This document shows, piece by piece, positions 26,501 to 32,619 of a DNA stretch of 32,619 bases. The stretch's first letter is position 1, and every line of letters starts with the position of its first letter. Source of the stretch: a bacterium (GTDB taxonomy: Bacteria > Patescibacteriota > Minisyncoccia > Phycocordibacterales > UBA12445); assembly GCA_030648005.1 (NCBI GenBank), contig JAUSIP010000006.1:1-32619 (forward strand). The letters are read 5' to 3'. The position numbers and the translations under genes were made by a program. The notes beneath the pieces are model-generated. The model did not search any database and was not told where the DNA came from. It saw only the letters and a program-made list of their open reading frames with translations.

Positions 26501-27789
26501 CAGATGGTAGAGTCGGTTTTACGGGCAACGGAAGAAAAATAATATCCCGCCGCTACACTGGCCCAATCGGTCAAGGTGCCGATCTGAATAGGAGAAGACT
26601 TATTGACAGTGGTGCCGTCGCCTAGCTGGCCAATATTATTTCTACCCCACGACCAGATAGTGGAATCAGTTTTATGAGCTATAGAGTGAGATGACCCAGA
26701 CACACTAGCCCAGTCAGCCAAGGTACCGATCTGGGTGGGAGAGGATTTGTTCGCCGTGGTGCCATCACCTAGTTGGCCGACAGTATTCGACCCCCACGTC
26801 CAGATAGTTGAATCCGTTTTACGGGCAATAGAGTGGTAAACTCCTCCCGCTATATTGGCCCAAGTGGTCAAGAGGCCAACCTGACCTGGAGAAGATGTAT
26901 TAGCAGTAGTGGTCACAACAGGCACTGTCGGATCTCCCAGCTGACCAACACTAGTACTCCCCCACCCCCAGATTGTACTGTCTGTCTTAACCGCTAGAGA
27001 GTGCGATCCGCCGGCATATATTGCAGCCCAGGTGGTCAAAGTACCGATCTGCACAGGAGAAGATTTATTAACAGTAGTACCATCACCAAGTTCACCCGAA
27101 GCGTTCAGTCCCCACGACCAGATAGTGGCATCAGTTTTACGGGCGAGGGAGTGTGAGCCTCCTCCCGACACACTAGCCCAGTCTGTCAGAGTACCGATCT
27201 GAACTGGAGATGACTTAGCTACAGTAGTGCCGTCACCAAGTGGGCCAACAACGTTCCTTCCCCACGACCATATGGTGGAGTCAGTCTTGCGAGCAAGAGA
27301 GTGATAAAATCCACCATCCACACTGGCCCAAGTGGTTAGAGTGCCAATCTGCACAGGAGAGGATTTGTTGACGGTTGTACCGTCACCCAGTGTACCGGAG
27401 CTGTTCCTACCCCACGACCAGATGGTGGAGTCGGTTTTGCGGGCGAGAGAGTGAGAACTACCCGCCCACACACTAGCCCAGGTGACCAAAGCACCGATCT
27501 GAACAGGAGAGGATTTATTGACAGTGGTGCCATCACCGAGCTGGCCGCAATTATTCTGCCCCCATGACCAGATAGTGGAATCAGTTTTGGTAGCGAGTGA
27601 ATAACGAGCCCCTCCCGCCGCACTGGCCCAATTGGTCAAAGTTCCGACTTGAACAGGAGAAGATCTGTTTGCAGCATCTACTGTAGTCGCAATTCCCAAC
27701 TGCCCCGACAAGTTTGATCCCCAGGAGAAAAGACCTTCGACTGCTGCCACCACGGCCGACACCATCATCATTAACCTGTTGCTTAACAT
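23503..27789 (-). CDS. Giant RCC1-repeat (beta-propeller) protein, 28 repeats
   Basis: 28 tandem copies of a unit like TIWSWGxNxxGQLGDGTTVNKSSPVQIGTLTxWASVxGGxxHSLARKTDS; N-terminal MLSNRLMMMVSAVVAAVEG. Confidence 0.95.
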   Translation of the reverse strand: MLSNRLMMMVSAVVAAVEGLFSWGSNLSGQLGIATTVDAANRSSPVQVGTLTNWASAAGGARYSLATKTDSTIWSWGQNNCGQLGDGTTVNKSSPVQIGALVTWASVWAGSSHSLARKTDSTIWSWGRNSSGTLGDGTTVNKSSPVQIGTLTTWASVDGGFYHSLARKTDSTIWSWGRNVVGPLGDGTTVAKSSPVQIGTLTDWASVSGGGSHSLARKTDATIWSWGLNASGELGDGTTVNKSSPVQIGTLTTWAAIYAGGSHSLAVKTDSTIWGWGSTSVGQLGDPTVPVVTTTANTSSPGQVGLLTTWANIAGGVYHSIARKTDSTIWTWGSNTVGQLGDGTTANKSSPTQIGTLADWASVSGSSHSIAHKTDSTIWSWGRNNIGQLGDGTTVNKSSPIQIGTLTDWASVAAGYYFSSVARKTDSTIWSWGANAQGELGDGTTVNKSSPIQIGTLTTWADIAGGRYFSLARKTDSTAWAWGRNAEGQLGIGTAVGKSSPVQIGTLTDWAIVVPGIRYSLARKTDSTLWAWGQNVSGQLGDGTATVRSSPVKIGTLTDWANIAAGRYQSLATKTDSTLWAWGASNLGQLGDGTTVNKSSPVQIGTLTTWANVAAGWHHSLAIKTDSTIWLWGSNSVGQLGNIFLGAITSPRQIGTLTDWSVLAAGISHSLAHKTDSTIWTWGLNTSGQLGDGTTVNKSSPVKVGTLTTWASVAGGNYHSLAAKTDATLWAWGLNSSGQIGDVIPGFSPLQVGTLTDWSTVSTFNFHDLARKTDSTIWSWGLNASGQLGDGTTVDKNSPVQIGTLTTWASVSAGGLHSLARKTDSTIWSWGLNSSGQMGDGTTVNKSSPVQVGTLTDWASVSGGFCHSLALKTDSTLWSWGKNASGQLGDGTLTDRSSPVQVGTLTDWASAAGGNCHSLATKTDSTIWSWGSNICGALGDSRITELISVRSSPVQIGVLTTWANVSGGQLHSLARKTDSTIWAWGKNNFGQIGDGTTVNKSSPIQIGTLTTWASLTAGIYYSLATKTDSTIWAWGAGASGQRGDGTAANSSSPVQIGTLTDWASNIGTGYSHSLAVKTDSTLWTWGSNGSGQLGIGTTVGKSSPVQVGTLTDWASVDGGIYHSIARKTDSTIWVWGRNDLGHIGDGTTVAKSSPVQVGTLTDWASVAAGVNHSMAVKTDSTLWTWGYNSVGMLGVGNTANRSSPTQVGTLTDWASVAGGLYFSIARKTDSTIWAWGQNTHGQVGDNSATVRSSPVKIGTLTDWASVSAGHCHALATKTDSTLWAWGNNTSGALGDVTPGSSPVKIGTLTDWASVAGGRYHSLARKTDSTVWSWGKNDVGQLGDGTVVNKSSPVQIGTLTTWASVASGQSHSLALKTNSQAWAWGLNASGQLGDSSTTNRSSPVQIGAKANWISISGGAVHTTGILDTA

Positions 27790-27856
27790 AGTTTGATTTA
27801 ATTATATCTCTCTATTTATACAAATCAAAATATAATCTGTGCACAGCACGAAGTTA

Positions 27857-27942
27857 GAGAATTTTCAATTTTTAATTTGCAATTTTCAATCAATTTTTAA
27901 TGTTTCAATGAATAAATTTTTAAACGTTAGAATTGAAAATTA
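27857..27942. repeat. AT-rich MITE-like repeat, copy 3
   Basis: GAGAATTTTCAATTTTTAATTTGCAATTTTCAATCAATTTTTAATGTTTCAATG...AATTGAAAATTA. Confidence 0.82.
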
Positions 27943-27951
27943 CTTATCAAT

Positions 27952-28323
27952 GTGGTAGCTTCAGAAGTTATGGATGGGATAAAATACGATCTTGAAGAAA
28001 GAACGGCTATGTATGGAGAGGGAATAATTAAGTTCTGTAGGGGTATCATAAAAGACACTATTAATTCGCCTCTTATAAGCCAACTCATTCGTTCTGGAAC
28101 AAGTGTAGGCGCTAACTATATGGAAGCAAACGGTGCCAGTTCTAAAAAAGACTTCAGAAACAAAATATTTATTTGTAAAAAAGAAGCACAAGAAACAAAA
28201 CATTGGCTTCGAATGATCTCAACGGCAAGTCCAGAATACAGCGATCCAGCAAGGAAATTATGGAAGGAAACACAAGAATTAACCCTTATTTTTCAAAAGA
28301 TATTAACATCGTGTAGAGAATAA
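27952..28323 (+). CDS. Four-helix bundle protein (23S rRNA IVP-like family)
   Basis: FCRGIIKDTINSPLISQLIRSGTSVGANYMEANGASSKKDFRNKIFICKKEAQETKHWLRMI; GTG start, or ATG slightly downstream. Confidence 0.9.
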   Translation: MVASEVMDGIKYDLEERTAMYGEGIIKFCRGIIKDTINSPLISQLIRSGTSVGANYMEANGASSKKDFRNKIFICKKEAQETKHWLRMISTASPEYSDPARKLWKETQELTLIFQKILTSCRE

Positions 28324-28326
28324 GGA

Positions 28327-28444
28327 GAGAATTTTCAATTTTTAATTTGCAATTTTTAATCAATTTTTAATGTTTCAATGTTTAAAACATTGGTTCATTG
28401 GGACATTCACTGAAAATTAAAAATTGTAAATTGAAAATTCTCTC
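28327..28444. repeat. AT-rich MITE-like repeat, copy 4
   Basis: GAGAATTTTCAATTTTTAATTT...CAATGTTTAAAACATTGG...AAATTGTAAATTGAAAATTCTCTC; the most complete inverted ends. Confidence 0.87.
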
Positions 28445-28445
28445 T

Positions 28446-28859
28446 TTACGCCGGAACAGCCATAGCAAGTCCCGCAGGAAAGCCGTACCAAGTTGTACCG
28501 GCATCAACGGTAAAAAATGTAAGGACATCTGTGCCGGTAGTGGCGGTAGTTGTAAGGGTTGGTTTTGTTCCCGCAGGGAACCTGACTGAAGTCGGCCAAG
28601 TGGCGAGACGACTTCCAGTGCCGTCTTGGATTAAAAGAAGGGTGAAGCTTCCCGCTATACCAGTCGCCGGAGGATTTGAAAAGGTGAAGGTGCAATTACC
28701 TGTCATGGTGATCTTAAGTACATTCCCGGCTTCGAGGTCGACTGTGTATGCAGTTGTTGAGTTAGCGGTTACGAGCGTCTCACCATAATCCTTAATAACA
28801 GGACGCTCCAGCCGTGCGTCTTCAAGTGAAACTCTATTTTTTGAAATTTTAATAGTCAT
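28446..28859 (-). CDS. Hypothetical protein, phage tail/virion-accessory-like
   Basis: SLEDARLERPVIKDYGETLVTANSTTAYTVDLEAGNVLKITMTGNCTFTFSNPPATGIAGSFTLLLIQDGTGSRLATWPTSVRFPAGTKPTLTTTATTGTDVLTFFTVDAGTTWYGF; resembles proteins seen in phage tail regions. Confidence 0.65.
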   Translation of the reverse strand: MTIKISKNRVSLEDARLERPVIKDYGETLVTANSTTAYTVDLEAGNVLKITMTGNCTFTFSNPPATGIAGSFTLLLIQDGTGSRLATWPTSVRFPAGTKPTLTTTATTGTDVLTFFTVDAGTTWYGFPAGLAMAVPA

Positions 28860-28866
28860 GGTCTAT

Positions 28867-29103
28867 TTATATTCCATCCTTATCAATAATCAATATTTCG
28901 GCACCTTCCTCGTCAGAAAACTTAAGTTCCTTACCTGTCTCTACCATCTTAAAATTTTTAAAATCGGTTTCAGAAATGATTCTGTTTTGGGTAAAAAAAT
29001 TATATATCTTGCCTATCGCCAACACCCCCCCACCCATAGCAAGTATTTTTAAAAAGCGTCTTCTATCTATATTTAACAACTCATTATCCCACTTTTTCAT
29101 CAT
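28867..29103 (-). CDS. Small twin-arginine signal protein (candidate Tat substrate)
   Basis: NIDRRRFLKILAMGGGVLAIGKIYNFF Tat-type signal followed by about 45 residues; next to tatA and tatC. Confidence 0.72.
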   Translation of the reverse strand: MMKKWDNELLNIDRRRFLKILAMGGGVLAIGKIYNFFTQNRIISETDFKNFKMVETGKELKFSDEEGAEILIIDKDGI

Positions 29104-29117
29104 TATCTATTAAGGAA

Positions 29118-29227
29118 GCAATTTTTAATTTTACAATTTCCAATGAATTTTTAATGTTTCAATGTTTTAAACATTGGTTCATTGCGACATTGACTGAAAA
29201 TTAAAAATTGTAAATTTAAAATTCTCT
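29118..29227. repeat. AT-rich MITE-like repeat, copy 5
   Basis: GCAATTTTTAATTTTACAATTTCCAATGAATTTTTAATGTTTCAATGTTTTAAACATTGG...AAATTAAAAATTGTAAATTTAAAATTCTCT. Confidence 0.85.
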
Positions 29228-29236
29228 ATAATGCTC

Positions 29237-29422
29237 TTACTTCTTGCTCGGCCCGCTATTTTTGAGGTTTTTTAACTCCTCCTCGATCTCCATCTGGCCC
29301 TTCTTGAACTCCCCACCCAATCTGCCGGCTGTTTTGGCGAAACCAAGAAGATTTTTACCTCCAAAAAGAAGGCCGAACACAACCACAAGCAAGACTATTT
29401 CCGGTGTTCCTAATCCAAACAT
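29237..29422 (-). CDS. tatA: Sec-independent translocase TatA/E family
   Basis: MFGLGTPEIVLLVVVFGLLFGGKNLLGFAKTAGRLGGEFKKGQMEIEEELKNL. Confidence 0.92.
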   Translation of the reverse strand: MFGLGTPEIVLLVVVFGLLFGGKNLLGFAKTAGRLGGEFKKGQMEIEEELKNLKNSGPSKK

Positions 29423-29435
29423 ATTTTTATAATTA

Positions 29436-30152
29436 TTAATATCGCTTACTAAGTCCCCAACCCACTAAGTACAATAATATCATGGGAGTAGTGAAAATCA
29501 ACATAGTTATCCCCGTGCCATCGGGTGTGATAACAGCAGAAAAAGCAAAGAATGCAAAGAATGCGTGGCGCCAATACTCTCCCCATGTAGCTTTATCTAC
29601 AAAACCAGTAATATTGAGCGTCAACATTATAATAGGCAGGAGAAATATGATTCCGGAGATGATCATCAACATAACAACAGTACCCACAAAATCACTGACG
29701 TCAATTAACGGCTTAACACCAAGTCGCTCGGCAAATCTATACATTATGGAGAAGGTTGGAGATATAAAAAAATAATAAGCGAACATAGCTCCAGACAAAA
29801 AGAGTATGAACGATGGCGCTAAAACCTTCGCAAAAGTACGACGTTCATGCTCATATAATCCGGGGGAGAAGTAGCGGAATGCCATCCAAGCAAACCACGG
29901 AAAAACACAAAAGAAACCCAGGGCAAAAGCTATCTCCATATCAGAAATAGCCGAACTCCATATTGAGAGTGACACCAGTTCTACACCTTCTGGCACAAGA
30001 TCGACACTCATTTTTCTAAAAATTCTCGAAGATATACTCTGCGAAGAAGGAAATGATAAGAAGAAGGTCGCTAATATTAGAGAAAATAACAAACCTAGTG
30101 CAACTCTTTTTGCTATATTAGAAAATTCCTGAAATTCATGGAGGTAGGACAT
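29436..30152 (-). CDS. tatC: Sec-independent translocase TatC
   Basis: SYLHEFQEFSNIAKRVALGLLFSLILATFFLSFP...EIAFALGFFCVFPWFAWMAFRYFSPGLYEHERRTF...FFAFFAFSAVITPDGTGITMLIFTTPMILLYLVG. Confidence 0.93.
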   Translation of the reverse strand: MSYLHEFQEFSNIAKRVALGLLFSLILATFFLSFPSSQSISSRIFRKMSVDLVPEGVELVSLSIWSSAISDMEIAFALGFFCVFPWFAWMAFRYFSPGLYEHERRTFAKVLAPSFILFLSGAMFAYYFFISPTFSIMYRFAERLGVKPLIDVSDFVGTVVMLMIISGIIFLLPIIMLTLNITGFVDKATWGEYWRHAFFAFFAFSAVITPDGTGITMLIFTTPMILLYLVGWGLSKRY

Positions 30153-30178
30153 CTTTAAATACTAAGATATTTAAAGAT

Positions 30179-30272
30179 AATTTTCAATTTTACAATTCTT
30201 AATTTTCAATCAATTTTTAATGTTTCAATGTTTTAAAAATTGGTTCATTGTGACATTGACTGAAAATTGGAA
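30179..30272. repeat. AT-rich MITE-like repeat, copy 6
   Basis: AATTTTCAATTTTACAATTCTTAATTTTCAATCAATTTTTAATGTTTCAATGTTTTAAAAATTGGTTCATTGTGACATTGACTGAAAATT. Confidence 0.82.
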
Positions 30273-30279
30273 AACCAAT

Positions 30280-30308
30280 AGATGTTTGAAGACCGACTTC
30301 GAACATCT
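30280..30308 (+). repeat. REP-like palindrome, copy 6
   Basis: AGATGTTTGAAG-ACCGA-CTTCGAACATCT, one mismatch. Confidence 0.88.
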
Positions 30309-31630
30309 TATGGAGCCGGTTCAGGATCTGGCGGCGGTGTCGGAGCAACCGGTTCCGGTGTTGGAGCTACAATCGGTGGAGGTGTGGGTTCAGGAGCTGG
30401 TTCTGATGTTGGAGCTATGATTGGCTCAGGTGTAGGTTCTGGAACTGGTTCCGTAGTGGGAGCCGACTCTTCCACTGGAGCTTCTTCTGCTGGCTGTTCG
30501 ATGATAGGTTCTGGTGTCAGCTCTGGAGCTGGCTCTGGCGTTGGCGTCGGTTCTGCAGGTGTCGATGTTGCCTCTAAAACAGGTTCCGGTGTAGGCGCAG
30601 GCTCCGGGGCTGGCTCTGGGGCTGGTGCAGATGGTGTCGATGTCGCCATCTCCAAAAGAGCTTCTTCAACCATCTGCTGTATGGATTCTGGATCTTGACT
30701 AAGCATAGGAGCTGGCTCCGGTTCCGGTGTTGGGGTTATGACCGGCGGAGGGATTGGCTCTGTGGCTGGTTCTAGCTCGGGTTCCGGCATTAGTACTGAT
30801 TCTGGGGTCGGAATAGGCTCCGGAGCTGGCGCAGGTTCAGGATTTGGAGTTGGTGTGAAGTCCAGTAATGGAGTAGAAGGAGTTATCGATTCTATAATAC
30901 TAGCTAAATTTATAACCGGTTCTGGAGTAGGTTCTTGGGCTTCTTCTGTTGGCTGCTCGACAACTGGTTCTGGCGTCACTACTGCCGGTTCCGGTAAACT
31001 CGGAGACTCACTTCGAGTTTTTTCAGTAACTTTCTCTGGTTCTGGTGTAAGCTCCGGATGGAGAATGACAATCTTCACCGGTGGTGGAGGTGGCGGAAGT
31101 ACAACCGGACTATATCCTGGGAATTCCTCTTCTTTTGGATCTAGGAATCTACCGATCAAGCCTGAATATTCGGTCGCAATAATTTTATATGAAATTCCAG
31201 CCCTTGTCTCCTTACCTTGAATCTCCTTATAGTATGCCAACTTCTCATTGATAATTTGCCCCAGCTGATTAGCCAGGAACAAACCAAGATCTCTACCGTC
31301 TACATCTGACTTGGCTATTTTAAAGTTTGTCTTCGTCGATACATCCTTCCAAACAAAGTCGATAAGGTTAAGCTCCTTATAGCTGAAATCAACATAATAA
31401 TTCTTTTCATCCTGTGTAATACCGTCTATTTTTAAACCCATGTCATATTTGCTTAAATCCAAACTCAGCAAGTATGAATTGTCCACAGAACTAACCGTCT
31501 GACTTTCGCCTAATATTGCATGGCGCGCATCCGGCGAAGCAGCGAAGGTGAGACTTACACTACCAAAAACTGCCATTATTATGATAGTGAAGGCGTTATT
31601 ATATTTTATGAAATGCAAAAACTTTTTCAT
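30308..31630 (-). CDS. Secreted protein with long Pro/Glu/Thr-rich (PAPEPTPEP) C-terminal region
   Basis: Signal peptide MKKFLHFIKYNNAFTIIIMAVFGSVSLTFA, a folded N-terminal region of about 150 residues, then about 260 residues of PxPEP repeats. Confidence 0.78.
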   Translation of the reverse strand: MKKFLHFIKYNNAFTIIIMAVFGSVSLTFAASPDARHAILGESQTVSSVDNSYLLSLDLSKYDMGLKIDGITQDEKNYYVDFSYKELNLIDFVWKDVSTKTNFKIAKSDVDGRDLGLFLANQLGQIINEKLAYYKEIQGKETRAGISYKIIATEYSGLIGRFLDPKEEEFPGYSPVVLPPPPPPVKIVILHPELTPEPEKVTEKTRSESPSLPEPAVVTPEPVVEQPTEEAQEPTPEPVINLASIIESITPSTPLLDFTPTPNPEPAPAPEPIPTPESVLMPEPELEPATEPIPPPVITPTPEPEPAPMLSQDPESIQQMVEEALLEMATSTPSAPAPEPAPEPAPTPEPVLEATSTPAEPTPTPEPAPELTPEPIIEQPAEEAPVEESAPTTEPVPEPTPEPIIAPTSEPAPEPTPPPIVAPTPEPVAPTPPPDPEPAP

Positions 31631-31637
31631 ATTATTA

Positions 31638-31643
31638 ATTATA
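31638..31643 (-). promoter_or_regulatory. Candidate extended -10 element (TGA-TATAAT) 7 nt before ATG
   Basis: Minus strand TGATATAATTAATAATATG; spacing predicts a leaderless transcript. Confidence 0.5.
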
Positions 31644-31647
31644 TCAT

Positions 31648-32619
31648 TTATATCCCCTCATCTATCAGTATGATCAACTGGGAAGCCGAACCGAAGATGC
31701 CTAACTCTGTGGCTGAGAACTGTTTGATCTTGAAGTCGTTGCCGAAAACAACGGAATTCTCCACAAAAACATTTCCCGCAGTAGAAGATGCAGTGAGCGA
31801 AGGACATGCGGCGACATCGCAGATCCACAAATTTTCACTCTTAGCAGCTATATCCCCTCCGGTTGCTGAGAAAAGCAGGTCTCCGGTGCTGTCAACGTTT
31901 AATTCAGAATAATCAGTAGCTGACTTAGATAGTCTCATCTGTGGAAGATTGGTACCCCCCTCTGTAACATCAAGTCTTCTTTGTGGCGAAGATGATCCGA
32001 TGCCAACATAACCACGATTAGTAACAACAAAATTAGTGTTAGTGGATGAACCAATAGCAAAAGAAGGTGTAGTTATATTGTTCGAATCTATTGAGAATTG
32101 TGCCCAAGGAGTAGTAGTGCCGATACCGACGTTGCCCTTACCGTCTATCATGAAGCGTGTTGCCGTAGTAGAACCGACGACAAACTCAGGCACTCCGGAG
32201 CCGAGAGCGTTCGGATTAACTGATAGTAAGCCCCAAGGAGTAGTAGTACCGATACCTACTAGACCGCCGGTTGTGGCTAAAAAGGCGGCGGTAGTAACAG
32301 TGATAGCGGTAGTGGAAGCGTAAGGAATAGTCAGAGTTCCAGTAGCTGTTAAATTAGCCGCTGTAAGATTCCCCGAGAACAGAGCATTACCTTGAAGAGC
32401 GAGCTTAGCAGCAGGTGTGGTGGTACCGATACCGACTGTACCGGTGGCAGTGACTATTAAGTTAGTAGCAGTAGATGAACCAACAACAAAAGATGGGCCG
32501 ATGATGCCGTTAGGGTTGATTGACAGCAATCCAAAAGGAGAGGTGGTAGATATACCGACAGAACCGTTGGTGGTAGCGAAGAAGGCTGAACCTGAGGAAG
32601 AGAGTGCGGTGGTGGAGGC
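31648..32619 (-). CDS. Partial surface/tail-fibre-like repeat protein (VGIGTTTPWGLLSIN repeats), start outside window
   Basis: Frame stays open upstream of the listed Met to the window edge (ASTTALSSSGSAFFATTNGSVGISTTSPFGLLSIN..); repeated GxVGIGTTTPxxxLSxxP and FVVGSSTATNLIV units. Confidence 0.88.
   Translation of the reverse strand, partial: ASTTALSSSGSAFFATTNGSVGISTTSPFGLLSINPNGIIGPSFVVGSSTATNLIVTATGTVGIGTTTPAAKLALQGNALFSGNLTAANLTATGTLTIPYASTTAITVTTAAFLATTGGLVGIGTTTPWGLLSVNPNALGSGVPEFVVGSTTATRFMIDGKGNVGIGTTTPWAQFSIDSNNITTPSFAIGSSTNTNFVVTNRGYVGIGSSSPQRRLDVTEGGTNLPQMRLSKSATDYSELNVDSTGDLLFSATGGDIAAKSENLWICDVAACPSLTASSTAGNVFVENSVVFGNDFKIKQFSATELGIFGSASQLIILIDEGI

Noticed and set aside
25873-26625. 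250-aa plus-strand ORF and several others (23870-26625) inside the RCC1 gene
   Set aside because: Antisense shadow of a highly repetitive gene; the repeated codon pattern keeps the opposite frame open.
17274-30272. Possible CRISPR array from the recurring repeats
   Set aside because: Copies are irregularly spaced, about 85-118 bp long with inverted ends, and separated by genes; no regular repeat-spacer pattern and no cas genes.
30282-31220. Gly/Ser-rich plus-strand ORFs (GSGVGSGAGS...)
   Set aside because: Antisense reading of the PAPEPTPEP-coding repeats; the first also starts inside a REP palindrome.

Overview
The window looks like an accessory, cell-surface region of a bacterial genome. 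The style suggests a Patescibacteria/CPR-like organism, but that is inference from protein style and gene content only. Left to right it holds: (1) the 5' part of a lamin-tail/Ig-like surface protein running off the left edge on the minus strand and absent from the ORF track; (2) tRNA-Lys(CTT) followed by a cold-shock protein; (3) a four-gene minus-strand cluster with three membrane-anchored cohesin-like proteins and one dockerin-bearing secreted protein; (4) a glycosylation island with three SPINDLY/OGT-like (GT41) transferases, GT9-like and GT2-like proteins and three SAM methyltransferases; (5) a sulfation cassette (CysD, CysN, short CysC-like kinase, sulfotransferase) with no visible reductive genes; (6) a REP-associated tyrosine transposase (RAYT) with at least six copies of its probable palindrome, three of them translated as parts of proteins; (7) a 1428-aa protein made of 28 RCC1 repeats; (8) a small Tat locus (78-aa twin-arginine protein, TatA, TatC); (9) a Pro-rich surface protein and a right-edge partial tail-fibre-like repeat protein. 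A second AT-rich, MITE-like repeat family (six copies) separates the genes of the 27.8-30.3 kb segment and supplies the C-terminal IFNF-stop of two genes. The strongest candidate for an undescribed system is the combined OGT-like glycosylation and sulfation module next to a self-contained cohesin/dockerin surface module. The RAYT/REP coding invasion is the clearest mobile-DNA observation. All function calls come from reading motifs; no searches were run.
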